From: an uncultured Acidimicrobiales bacterium
GTDB lineage: Bacteria > Actinomycetota > Acidimicrobiia > Acidimicrobiales > SZUA-35
Assembly (NCBI GenBank): GCA_937922785.1
Contig: CALAJQ010000016.1
Span: 1 to 64,000 of the forward strand
Direction: 5' to 3'
Length of the DNA stretch: 64,000 bases
Below, in pieces: positions 8,839 through 17,238 of this stretch (its first letter is position 1; every line of letters starts with the position of its first letter). The position numbers were made by a program, and so were the translations under genes. Below the pieces are notes generated by a model. It did no database searches. It saw only the letters and a program-made list of their open reading frames with translations, and was not told the origin of the DNA.

Positions 8839-9123
8839 GTGTCTTTCTATTCAACTGAGACTGAGCTGGTGCGAGCCTTAGTCGTCCGTTTCCGGCGCGC
8901 TGCGTCGGTTGCTGACGACGTCGCAGATCAGACGATGCACGCGTTGGCACTGTCGGCACTGGATACGCCCGCGGTCGGTGAAGCCATCCGGATAGCCGAG
9001 GGTCTAGAGCGCGCCGCTGCAGACCTTGCCAACTACTCACACGACGTCGACGATTCCGAAAGTCAGAATCGATTCAAAGAAAATGGGAACCAGATCGGCC
9101 GGTCGTTTCGAACCACTTGGTAA
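8839..9123 (+). CDS. small helical protein at head of type VII-like cluster
   Basis: A 94-residue helical protein with no recognised domain. The GTG start is supported by GGAGAT seven bases upstream. The size, two-helix composition (residues 8-35 and 45-70) and position just ahead of a W-T-G protein and an FtsK-type ATPase are those of WXG100-like secretion substrates or their chaperones. However, no W-x-G turn is present: the only Trp is the penultimate residue. No signal peptide. The role is inferred only from the neighbourhood. Confidence 0.55.
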   Translation: MSFYSTETELVRALVVRFRRAASVADDVADQTMHALALSALDTPAVGEAIRIAEGLERAAADLANYSHDVDDSESQNRFKENGNQIGRSFRTTW

Positions 9124-9163
9124 CAGCGTTCAACACCGAGCGCACTAACCAAAAGGAACAGAC

Positions 9164-9649
9164 ATGGCCCAGTTAACAATGATTACCGAGAGTGTCGCAG
9201 AGGCAGTGAATCGCTTTGCGGAACAAGCCACTGGCGTCGAAGTAACACGAGGCGGAGTGCGAACCATCATTGGTGAAGTCGAAGCGCTCCTAGAGCAGAT
9301 CGGCGTTACCGAGCCCCGGCTGATAACCGAGCTTGAAGCTCTCGGGCTTGACACCGCAGCGACACTCGCTGCGACGCTTGGAGCAGACTGGACGGGTGAA
9401 GCCGCAGACCGATTCCGAGGATCAACCGAAGAGCTCATCGCCTTCATCGACCAGGTTCGTGAGCGACTGCGTGTTGCCTATGCAGACTTCAACGCCGCTC
9501 GCGAGAACCTGCGAACCATCTTGCTTGAAGTAGGCGCCGAGTTTGACGCTCGTGCCGCCGAAGGCGAAGAGACAACCATCGATTACCGAGGGGTTCTCGA
9601 GGCTCGGATCAGCGAGACCGAGTCTCTCTTCTCCAAAATCCTTATCTGA
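9164..9649 (+). CDS. WXG100-like helical protein (extended)
   Basis: A 161-residue all-helical protein with W76-T77-G78 between two long helices (ADWTGEAADRFRGSTEELIAF), the hallmark turn of the WXG100/ESAT-6 fold. It is longer than the usual 100 residues, having about 70 residues before the turn and a tail after residue 125. A clear YxxxD/E export motif is not evident. A good ribosome-binding site (AAAAGGAA) precedes the ATG. It lies two genes upstream of the EssC/EccC-like ATPase and is the best candidate substrate or structural partner of that machine. Confidence 0.6.
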   Translation: MAQLTMITESVAEAVNRFAEQATGVEVTRGGVRTIIGEVEALLEQIGVTEPRLITELEALGLDTAATLAATLGADWTGEAADRFRGSTEELIAFIDQVRERLRVAYADFNAARENLRTILLEVGAEFDARAAEGEETTIDYRGVLEARISETESLFSKILI

Positions 9650-9660
9650 GAGCCGAGCTG

Positions 9661-10074
9661 ATGCCGACTGTCGGAGAGTTCATGCGAGCTGCGGCGCTTC
9701 TGGAAGACTCAAGCGCCGCTGCTCGCACGATGATGGCACCAGTCGATGCGGCTATGGGGCCAGACGTTCTAGTGGGTGGACTCGTAACTTCAACGACCGA
9801 GCGCACCATCAATGAACGCTCTACCGACGCCGCAGGTCTTAGCGCCGAGCTAGTTCGGTTGGCATCTGAGTGTCGGTATCGGGCGGCTGTAGTGGCCGCC
9901 GCTGCAGCTGAAGCGGCGGCCTACGCAGACGCATACTCCACATACTCTCGACGGCGGCGAAGCTATGACCAACAGCTTGACGTCTATAGGTCAAGGCCAG
10001 ATTCGGGTCATCCGGGGCGTCCTCCCCATCCGCCGACACCACCACCTAAACCTCCAACCTGGGCAGATTTCTGA
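9661..10074 (+). CDS. helical protein with proline-rich C-terminus, type VII-like cluster
   Basis: A 137-residue protein. Residues 1-105 are helical and rich in Ala, including an AAVVAAAAAEAAAYADAYST segment. The last 30 residues are a proline-rich tail (HPGRPPHPPTPPPKPPTWADF). Its stop overlaps the start of the large ATPase gene (TGATG), a sign of tight translational coupling. Pairs or trios of small helical proteins directly before an FtsK-type ATPase are typical of type VII secretion loci. No family is recognised; secreted partner or ATPase adaptor are both possible. Confidence 0.55.
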   Translation: MPTVGEFMRAAALLEDSSAAARTMMAPVDAAMGPDVLVGGLVTSTTERTINERSTDAAGLSAELVRLASECRYRAAVVAAAAAEAAAYADAYSTYSRRRRSYDQQLDVYRSRPDSGHPGRPPHPPTPPPKPPTWADF

Positions 10075-13000
10075 TGCGAATAACGTTGCAGTCACCATCT
10101 TCTATTGCCGACGTCGAGCTCGTCGGAATGGACCCTGATATGCCGCTACGCGAACTTATGGTCGCCGGTGGCTGGAACGATCCACCTGAGCTTGTGTTGG
10201 TGGACAAACGGCGTAACCGGACCGACCAACCTCTGTCAACGGTCAACTTTGTAGAAGGGAGCGTGGTGCGAGAGGTTATTGAGCTGTCAGCACCGCCTCG
10301 GGTAGAGCTCGTGCGGCTTGCAGGTCTGGCCACCGGGCAGTTTCTTCAGTTGGCAACTGGTACCTACGACGTTGGATCTTCTGATTCTGACACGCCTGCG
10401 ATCGGACAAGCGAAGGAACCTCGCTTTCGGCTAGAGGTCCACAGTGATGGCACGGCCACAGCACTTGCCTTGGCCCCAGGAGTAATTGTTGAGGGCGATC
10501 AGTTCAGGCGCGGTCGGCCGTTGGTGATCACCACCCACGATGCTGTCTATCGGGTTGACCCACTCGCTGGTGAGTCACTGGGCTCGGTAGATCCCGCTCA
10601 CGGCAAGGGCGCTGGAGTTCACAAATCGGTCATGAGGCAACCTCGGTTATTGGCCTCACCGGCACATCCAACACTAGACCTGCCACCTCCGCCGCCAGAG
10701 CCTCGGGGAGCGCCGACAATCTCATGGCTTGTGACGCTCGCCCCAGTACCAATCGGCATCGTCTTGGCATTTTTCTTGAGCCCCTACTTTTTGGCGTTCG
10801 CGGCAATGTCACCGATTATCTCTATCGCTCGTTGGCGAGATGGTAAGAAGCGCCTCCGCATTGACGCGGCGGCGTCGGTTCAGTACACGTTGGAGAAGCT
10901 TCACAGTTTTGGCCTGCAGATACGTCATCAGGCTGATATCGAGGCCCAACATCGACGAGATCGATATGTCGACTTGCGCCGCCAGGAGAAAATCGCAGAC
11001 ACGGGCAGCCCTCGGTTATGGGAGGTCCGACCCCATCACCAGGATCATCTAAACGTGACCCTTGGTTTGGGGGAAGCGACTTGGGGGCCAACTGTGGCGC
11101 GTAACCCTTCGGTTGAAGGTATTGATGACCTAATTGAGGCCAGCAGCTTTTTGCGATCCTGTCCGGCAACGGTGGGGTTGGCCGACGTTCGAGGAATTGG
11201 CTTGGTCGGTCCTGTTGAGATCGCCCAAAAGGTTGCAGCAGCGATGCTGTTGGAACTCACAGTTCGTCAAGGGCCGGCTGACATCGAAGTTCACTGCCTT
11301 CTGGATGTTGATTCGTCTGAGATTTGGGACTGGGTGAAATGGTTGCCGCACCTCTATTCAACCTCCGGTGAGCCTCGGCTTATGTTTGACCGCAGCGCTA
11401 CCTCAGCTGTGTTGGATCTTCCAGTTCCTGACGTGAGACGGGGGCTGGACCCAGATTCATCGCCAGCTCAGCTCTTGTTGATCGACAGCATCGGCCATCT
11501 TCGGACAGGACTTCCTGACGTGTCGGCCGCCGTCAATCGCGGCGCGGCGGTCGCAATAGTGGTGGCTGAGTCTGTTGATCAGCTTCCGGCTTTCTGCGGC
11601 GCCGTGGTTCAGGTGTCGGAGGCAGGTGACTGTCGTGTTAACAAGGTGGACTCCGGTGAAGTTATGGATGGCATTCTGGCCCCGGTCGCAGACATGGGGG
11701 CCATAGTCAACACCGCCAGGGCAATGTCACGCTTTGTCGATCCCGATGTGGCAGGTGCTGCAGCCCAAGTTCCAACCAGGTGCAAGCTAAGTGAGTTGCA
11801 GGGCACCGGATTGGGGACAGCGTCAGTGACTGAGCGTTGGGGAAGATCTGCGGTGCGTTCTGGTGGACATCTATCGGCAGTCTTGGGAGTTGGAGCGGAA
11901 GGGCCCTTTGAAGTTGACCTGGTGCGAGACGGACCCCACGCGTTAGTCGCAGGAACCACTGGAGCCGGCAAGAGTGAGCTACTCAGAACGCTGATTGCTT
12001 CGATGGCTTGGGGCTATAGCCCCGACCAAGTGACGTTTGTTCTGGTCGATTTCAAAGGTGGAGGAGCGTTCGATGCCTGTGCCAATCTTCCACACACCGT
12101 CGGCGTAGTTACCGATCTCGACGCTCCACTGGCCGCCCGGGCGCTGCGGTGCATGCGGGCAGAGCTGACCTATCGCGAGCATCGGCTGCGCGGGGCCGGA
12201 GTTTCAGATCTGTCGGAGCTTCCCGAGACTGCGGAGCCACTTCCTCGATTGGTAATTGTCGTTGACGAGTTCGCCACCTTGGCTGCGGAGCTTCCGGACT
12301 TCATGGAGTCGTTGGTCGATGTCGCTCAACGCGGCCGCAGTCTCGGTATCCACATGGTCCTGGCAACGCAGCGCCCGGCTGGTGTTGTCGACAACAAGAT
12401 CAGAGCCAACACGAACCTTCGAATCGCTCTTCGGGTTCAAGACGACAGCGACTCCATCGAAGTCATTGGCTCGTCGGAGGCCGCCAAGATTCATCGAACC
12501 CAGCAGGGCCGCGCGTTCGCCCGCCTGGGAGCCGGTGAGCTTGTACGTTTCCAAACTGCTCTGGTCTCAGAGCCGCCAGCTGCCCTTGACGGGGTGGCCC
12601 TTCGACTTAACCCGTTTCGTCTCAATGCTCAGCGGCCCGAACCGCAGATTGTCACGCCCGGACAGCGGTCGGATCAACCAAGCGAACTTGAGCTGTTGTC
12701 GGTTTCGGCTAGCAACGCGGCCGTTCGGCTGGCCCTAGATGTGCCCCGGGTTCCGTGGCCTGAACCTCTGCCTCCGGCGCGCCCGCTGGCCGAGCTCGCA
12801 AAGCCAGGTGGCAGTCAGTGGCGGGTTGCGGTGGGGGAAGTCGACTTGCCTGACGAACAGCGGCGCTCAGTATTCACCTGGTCCGGACCCGAAGACGGAA
12901 ATGTTCTGGTCTACGGAGTCGACTCGGCAGACGTGGCGGGTGTGCTCGGCACGTTCTGTACCGCCATCGCCAGTAGCCACAAACCTGACGAAGCTCATCT

Positions 13001-14216
13001 TTATGTGGTCGATTTTGCCGGCGCACTTTCAGCTTTGTCTGATCTACCTCAAGTAGGTGGCTATTTGGGGCCTGAGGATGATGAGCGGATCGGTCGACTG
13101 CTGGACTTGCTGGAGACCTTGCTAGATGAGCGACGTGACTTACTTAGAGAACAGCGCTCGGCCGGGCTGGGCCCGTCGGACGTGCCAATGATTGGCCTCT
13201 TTATTGCTAACTACACCGGGCTGCTTGAACACTTCGATGAACAGGGTGACCTTGATGGCGCGGTCCGCCTTGGTGCGATACTGCGCGATGGCCCGCCGCT
13301 AGGTGTGTTTATGTTTGCGTCAGGGACGGGCGAACGAGGCATACCGATGAAGGTTTCGGCCCAGGTTTCCACCAAGTTTGTCCTTCGTTTAGCTGACAGC
13401 ACCTCGTACTCGGCATTTGGGCTTCGGGCCCGTGATATTCCTTCGTTGGGACCCGGCCGGGCCATTGACACACGGACAGGTCTGGAGGTGCAGTTTGCAA
13501 TTCCAGCGTGGAGTGTGCCGTCGGTGTCAACTTCTGAACAGGTCGCCAACGGCCCGGTTCGCCTTCGGACCCTCGGAAGCGACATCTCCCTTGACGAGCT
13601 AGCTGGCGAGACACAAATCAGGGGAGATCTTTGGCGCCTGGCCATCGGTATCAACCACCATGACCTTTCCGCTGCGTTGATTGACATTCGAGCTGGGGTC
13701 CACACCGTTGTAGCTGGTCCTCCGGCCAGCGGTCGCAGTACTGCGTTGCGTTCGATCGCCGCTTCGTTGGCAGCGGTTTCGCCACAGACCCCGATTGGTT
13801 CAATTGGCATCGAACTCGGCACAGAAGTGGGCTGCCTTATTTCGACTGCTGAAGAGCTGATTCAGTTCGGGGTCGAAGGTGGGTTGCTGCTGGTTGACAA
13901 CATTGAGCAGTTGCCCGTTGAGCTAAGCCCAGACCTAGAGAAGCTGGTTGCCGCCGCCCCGCAACAGTTGCGCATCGTCGTCTCGGGTCGAAACGAAACC
14001 CTCAAGGGGATGCAACCAATGATGCGGATGCTGACTGCGTCGCGAACGGGCCTACTGCCGCGCCCTGGCACCGACGCTGGCGACGTTTTCCGGTGCAGGC
14101 TTCGAGTAAAGGGTGTTTATGAAGCGGGCCGAGGCTTCCTGCTGAACGGAGGAACCGGCGGAATCGCCCAGATTGCCCACACCAACAACTTTGCGGTGTT
14201 GGTGGAGAATTGGTAG
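10074..14216 (+). CDS. EssC/EccC-like FtsK/SpoIIIE ATPase with ubiquitin-like and FHA-like N-terminus
   Basis: A 1380-residue membrane-anchored motor. Residues 1-75 look like a YukD/ubiquitin-type beta-grasp domain and 85-165 like an FHA-type domain. A hydrophobic hairpin at about 216-252 is followed by a basic stretch. The first FtsK domain is intact: Walker A GTTGAGKS at 627-634, LVDFKGGGAF, and Walker B LVIVVDEFATL with D731-E732. A second ATPase-like domain near 946 (YGVDSADVAG) has lost a recognisable P-loop. A third near 1212-1225 keeps a partial one (VAGPPASGRST). This three-ATPase chain with an FHA-type head is the EssC (type VIIb) layout rather than the mycobacterial EccCa/EccCb layout. 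It is the energy-providing core of the cluster. Confidence 0.8.
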   Translation: MRITLQSPSSIADVELVGMDPDMPLRELMVAGGWNDPPELVLVDKRRNRTDQPLSTVNFVEGSVVREVIELSAPPRVELVRLAGLATGQFLQLATGTYDVGSSDSDTPAIGQAKEPRFRLEVHSDGTATALALAPGVIVEGDQFRRGRPLVITTHDAVYRVDPLAGESLGSVDPAHGKGAGVHKSVMRQPRLLASPAHPTLDLPPPPPEPRGAPTISWLVTLAPVPIGIVLAFFLSPYFLAFAAMSPIISIARWRDGKKRLRIDAAASVQYTLEKLHSFGLQIRHQADIEAQHRRDRYVDLRRQEKIADTGSPRLWEVRPHHQDHLNVTLGLGEATWGPTVARNPSVEGIDDLIEASSFLRSCPATVGLADVRGIGLVGPVEIAQKVAAAMLLELTVRQGPADIEVHCLLDVDSSEIWDWVKWLPHLYSTSGEPRLMFDRSATSAVLDLPVPDVRRGLDPDSSPAQLLLIDSIGHLRTGLPDVSAAVNRGAAVAIVVAESVDQLPAFCGAVVQVSEAGDCRVNKVDSGEVMDGILAPVADMGAIVNTARAMSRFVDPDVAGAAAQVPTRCKLSELQGTGLGTASVTERWGRSAVRSGGHLSAVLGVGAEGPFEVDLVRDGPHALVAGTTGAGKSELLRTLIASMAWGYSPDQVTFVLVDFKGGGAFDACANLPHTVGVVTDLDAPLAARALRCMRAELTYREHRLRGAGVSDLSELPETAEPLPRLVIVVDEFATLAAELPDFMESLVDVAQRGRSLGIHMVLATQRPAGVVDNKIRANTNLRIALRVQDDSDSIEVIGSSEAAKIHRTQQGRAFARLGAGELVRFQTALVSEPPAALDGVALRLNPFRLNAQRPEPQIVTPGQRSDQPSELELLSVSASNAAVRLALDVPRVPWPEPLPPARPLAELAKPGGSQWRVAVGEVDLPDEQRRSVFTWSGPEDGNVLVYGVDSADVAGVLGTFCTAIASSHKPDEAHLYVVDFAGALSALSDLPQVGGYLGPEDDERIGRLLDLLETLLDERRDLLREQRSAGLGPSDVPMIGLFIANYTGLLEHFDEQGDLDGAVRLGAILRDGPPLGVFMFASGTGERGIPMKVSAQVSTKFVLRLADSTSYSAFGLRARDIPSLGPGRAIDTRTGLEVQFAIPAWSVPSVSTSEQVANGPVRLRTLGSDISLDELAGETQIRGDLWRLAIGINHHDLSAALIDIRAGVHTVVAGPPASGRSTALRSIAASLAAVSPQTPIGSIGIELGTEVGCLISTAEELIQFGVEGGLLLVDNIEQLPVELSPDLEKLVAAAPQQLRIVVSGRNETLKGMQPMMRMLTASRTGLLPRPGTDAGDVFRCRLRVKGVYEAGRGFLLNGGTGGIAQIAHTNNFAVLVENW

Positions 14217-14259
14217 CCAGCACAGACTTTTTGGCAGATACAGAATTCTTAAGTAATCG

Positions 14260-14289
14260 CGAACCGTCACCGGGGTTCGGGGCGAACCC
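14260..14289 (+). promoter_or_regulatory. alternating CGAACC/GGTTCG inverted repeats before operon
   Basis: CGAACC (14260-14265), GGTTCG (14274-14279) and CGAACC (14283-14288) alternate. The last two form a seven-base stem, GGGTTCG/CGAACCC, around a GGG loop. The array lies between the ATPase gene and the operon that encodes an ECF sigma factor. It could be a hairpin terminator of the upstream message, or an operator. GAAC-type sequences also occur in ECF -35 elements, so autoregulation is possible but unproven. Confidence 0.4.
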
Positions 14290-14333
14290 TTGTTAAGAAG
14301 TCAACCCTTTATCAACCTGGAAGGAGTCTTACA

Positions 14334-15083
14334 ATGGAGAAATCAGAACTCTGGTTTGCTAGAGCAAGGCAGTGGCTCGGCTGGACCAACAGGCAACCGG
14401 CTATCGCCGTTAGTCTCCACGAGGACGCCGTTTGGATGTTGGCTCTCCGAGATCGGCCTTTTCGCATCACAGCGTGTGGAAGTGTGCCGTTGTCCATCGG
14501 GACTGTTCGTCACGGTAAACTTCGCCTGGTTGGCCTGGCCGCAGATGCGACTCGTTCCTTGGCAACTCACCTTCATCTTCGCAGCGATTGGCCGGTCATC
14601 GCCGTAGTCGCACCAAGCACAGCTTTCGCAGATCCGAACACAGACACGGTTCATGCGTCACTGGACAGCTATCAAGTTGACGCTGTCACCCGATTGCTCA
14701 AAGAGGCTGGGTTTAGCAACTCCCACCTTGACCCTGTTCCCGCCGCGATTGCCAGGGCGGGAAGGATGCTGTCTGGCCCCGCTGGGTTTGCTGCGGGTTC
14801 TGGCTGGCTGACAGGCTGGGCGGATGAAGTATCTGAGGCCACGCCGTCGGGCTCGGTCTGGGATTCACTTGCTGTCGGAAGCTCGCCAACTTCACTTATG
14901 CCGGTAAGTAGTTCTGCCCCTGTCGGGGTTGCCCAGTCGGTGAAACTAGACGGACCTTGGCCTTTGTTGCTGGGAGCGGCCTTGTCAAAGTTCGAGCACG
15001 GGCCCGACTCGGAGGTATTGGGTGTTGCTCCACCAGCCGTGCACGGTTGGGCCGCCGAGCCGATTGGCGGCGTAAGCGCATGA
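14334..15083 (+). CDS. PilM-like actin-fold protein (putative)
   Basis: A 249-residue protein with a strong AAGGAG ribosome-binding site. The opening pattern, AIAVSLHEDAVWMLAL followed by CGSVPLSIGTVRHGKL, recalls the phosphate-1 region of PilM/FtsA actin-fold proteins (in PilM, a GIDIGSSSVK strand then VPLPPGAI.DG). Later segments, RLLKEAGFSNSHLDPVPAAI and a C-terminal WPLLLGAALSKF, also fit PilM-type ends. The classic acidic nucleotide-binding residues are not clear, so it may be a degenerate scaffold. Its stop overlaps the next start (ATGA). It is the first gene of an operon ending in sigma and anti-sigma factors. Confidence 0.4.
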   Translation: MEKSELWFARARQWLGWTNRQPAIAVSLHEDAVWMLALRDRPFRITACGSVPLSIGTVRHGKLRLVGLAADATRSLATHLHLRSDWPVIAVVAPSTAFADPNTDTVHASLDSYQVDAVTRLLKEAGFSNSHLDPVPAAIARAGRMLSGPAGFAAGSGWLTGWADEVSEATPSGSVWDSLAVGSSPTSLMPVSSSAPVGVAQSVKLDGPWPLLLGAALSKFEHGPDSEVLGVAPPAVHGWAAEPIGGVSA

Positions 15084-16564
15084 GTCAACAGATCCACTTT
15101 CCGACCGGCACAACAGCCGAAGTTGGCCGCCAGCGCTATGTAGCTCGGTCGCTAAGCGTGCTGAGTCCGCTATTCCTTTTAGGCGGGCTATTCCTATGGA
15201 CGGCGACGTCCGCTGGGGGTAGCCCCGAACAGGTAGTTCTCGAACAAGAGCCAGCAGCCACCGCGCCTTCGACCGCGCCCGAAACCACAGCTGTTGTGGC
15301 CGCAGAGCCCCCCACCATCACCGGAGCGAAGGTCTCCACCGCTGGCTTACCGGTTGCCATCGAGATAGAGGCGTCACATGAGATAAAACTCGTGACTCCT
15401 CCGGCCAACGGATTGGTTCAGCTCGAAGGAGCCGGCGACGCGGTCTATGCCCCGAACGAAGCCTTTGTCGGGTCAGACACGTTCGTGGTGGAAACATGCA
15501 ACGAAGGCGAGTGTCGTCAGGCCGATATCGAAGTGGACGTGCTTCCCGCATCCACTTCTAAGTACCTCGCCACACCCGTGACTCGCATCATCGACTCTCG
15601 GGATAACGAACCGCTTGATCCCGGAGATTCACAAACCGTTGCTCTAACAGGAGAGATTGATTATGAGGCCGTTGCCCTATCGGTCACGTTGATGCAATCG
15701 CAGGCCGCCGGCTCGGTCCAGGTTGATGGCGGGGCAGGTCCAGTTAGTGCCATTACGGTTCCGGGCGCCGGGGCGATGACAACGAACCTTGTAATCGTTC
15801 CGATAACCGATTTGAACTCAGTCACGGTCACCAATCAAGCCGGAGGCCATGTTGTCGTTGACGTAGTTGGCGTCTTCGAAAGCTCGGCAGAGTCTGCAGA
15901 TGGCCGCTTCGTTCAGGTTGACCCCGTCGAGGTGGCAAAGCTTGAGACGGCGGTCGACGGCCGCGAAGCCACGATCCGCCTTGGTGAACTTCTGGACTTG
16001 CCGAACGAAGAGATCAGCGCGGTGCTGGCGCTGGTAACTGCCGATGTTGGGGCTGACGGCGGCATGGTTCGGTTAGGTCCGGGAGTTGAGGCCTATGACC
16101 AGATGCTTATGTGGGGCAAGCCAGGTGGCCCAAACTTAGAAAGAAGAGGAGTGGTCCTTCTGACTCCTGACTCTGATGGTGCTCTGTCGTTTCGGTACGA
16201 AGGTGGCTCGGTTATCGAGCTAGACGTCCTTGGCTATTTCACCAACTCCGCCTCGGCAACCGAGACCGCCGGACTGTACGTCCCTGAATATGGCGGCCAA
16301 ACGATTTCTGAACTATTCGGACCGGGCACCAGCGTGGTCGGGGTTGTTCCCGACTATGCGGGAGCGGCGTTTGTAAATGTGTCGGCCGAGCCAGGCGCAA
16401 ATGGTTCGGAAGATCCACGTGATCTAGGTATAGCTTCAGGCCGGACGATTGGAACCGCCTTGGCGGTAACGCAAAATCCCGATGCCGCCAATAAGGGAAT
16501 CGAGGTGGAGACAAGCAATGAGTTGCAAGCAACGCTCCAACTGCTGGGCATCTTCCTCCGATGA
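15080..16564 (+). CDS. membrane-anchored extracellular protein with RIxDSR-type beta domain
   Basis: Start chosen at the ATG overlapping the upstream stop (ATGA), giving 494 residues; an earlier in-frame ATG would overlap the PilM-like gene. A short cytoplasmic part (1-25) precedes one membrane helix (about 26-45, LSVLSPLFLLGGLFLW). An Ala/Thr/Pro-rich linker follows, then a cadherin-like module (APNEAFVGSDTFVVETC) and a domain with TRIIDSRDNEPLDPGDSQTV ... GGHVVVDVVGVFE. The last is a clear match to the R-[IL]-[IL]-D-[ST]-R ... V-V-D-V-x-G-Y-F module abundant in secreted proteins of Acidimicrobiia. A degenerate second copy ends in LDVLGYFTN. It is presumably displayed outside the cell. Confidence 0.7.
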   Translation: MSQQIHFPTGTTAEVGRQRYVARSLSVLSPLFLLGGLFLWTATSAGGSPEQVVLEQEPAATAPSTAPETTAVVAAEPPTITGAKVSTAGLPVAIEIEASHEIKLVTPPANGLVQLEGAGDAVYAPNEAFVGSDTFVVETCNEGECRQADIEVDVLPASTSKYLATPVTRIIDSRDNEPLDPGDSQTVALTGEIDYEAVALSVTLMQSQAAGSVQVDGGAGPVSAITVPGAGAMTTNLVIVPITDLNSVTVTNQAGGHVVVDVVGVFESSAESADGRFVQVDPVEVAKLETAVDGREATIRLGELLDLPNEEISAVLALVTADVGADGGMVRLGPGVEAYDQMLMWGKPGGPNLERRGVVLLTPDSDGALSFRYEGGSVIELDVLGYFTNSASATETAGLYVPEYGGQTISELFGPGTSVVGVVPDYAGAAFVNVSAEPGANGSEDPRDLGIASGRTIGTALAVTQNPDAANKGIEVETSNELQATLQLLGIFLR

Positions 16565-17238
16565 CAGCTCAAGTGGCGTACCTGCCGCTTCCAGGAAAGG
16601 TTCCAGCAGGGAATTCAGAGAAGACCCGGGCGAAAGTAGCAGCTACAGTGGTGTCCACGGAACCAGAACTCGATGCAGACGTGCTCCGGCGGCTACGCGC
16701 CGGCGACCCAGATGCTCTGGGGGCTGTTTATGATCGCTTCTCGAAACCGGTCTGGACAGTGGCGATGAGCATCTTGCATGACCGCGAGCTTGCCGAAGAC
16801 GCCATGAACGAGGCGTTTATGCGCCTGTGGAAGAGCGCCGCTGGCTACGACGCAAGCCGACCACTGGCCCCGTTCCTGTTTACGATCGCTCGCCGCTCGG
16901 CATTGGATCTGTACCGGCGCGAGCATCGGCCGACGCGAGGTGACCACGAGCCAGAACGCGACGACGTTGTGGTCAACCTGCCGGACCTGGAACAGGCCTG
17001 GGAAGCGTGGGAGATTCAGGGAGCGCTAGAAGAACTGCCGAAGGACGAGCGCGCGATCCTTCAGCTGTCCCACTTCCTGCAAATGACCCACGCTGAGATC
17101 GCCGAAAAACTTGAGGTGCCTGTAGGAACGGTAAAGTCCAGGTCGCACCGAGCCCATAAACGATTGGCTTCTCGATTGCGACACCTACTCCCGCAGGGTG
17201 AAACTACGAGTCGCCGCGGAGGTGATCGAAATGTCTGA
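16561..17238 (+). CDS. ECF-subfamily RNA polymerase sigma factor
   Basis: A 225-residue sigma-70 family protein. Region 2 spans about 45-110 (LGAVYDRFSKPVWTVAMSIL...AEDAMNEAFMRLW...LFTIARRSALDLYRR). Region 4 spans about 145-205 (LPKDERAILQLSHFLQMTHAEIAEKLEVPVGTVKSRSHRAHKRL), with no region 3. Its start overlaps the stop of the secreted-protein gene (ATGA), and its end overlaps the anti-sigma start by eight bases. It would redirect transcription when released from its membrane partner. Co-transcription with a PilM-like and a surface protein suggests control of envelope functions. Confidence 0.93.
   Translation: MTAQVAYLPLPGKVPAGNSEKTRAKVAATVVSTEPELDADVLRRLRAGDPDALGAVYDRFSKPVWTVAMSILHDRELAEDAMNEAFMRLWKSAAGYDASRPLAPFLFTIARRSALDLYRREHRPTRGDHEPERDDVVVNLPDLEQAWEAWEIQGALEELPKDERAILQLSHFLQMTHAEIAEKLEVPVGTVKSRSHRAHKRLASRLRHLLPQGETTSRRGGDRNV

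Noticed and set aside
13211-13822. 203-codon antisense frame opposite the FtsK-type ATPase
   Set aside because: It lies wholly inside a well-supported gene, and its Ser/Arg/Pro-rich composition is typical of shadow frames in GC-rich DNA.
14957-15079. Upstream extension of the surface protein gene by 41 codons
   Set aside because: It would overlap the PilM-like gene deeply and add an Arg-rich peptide. The ATGA overlap start gives a proper anchor.
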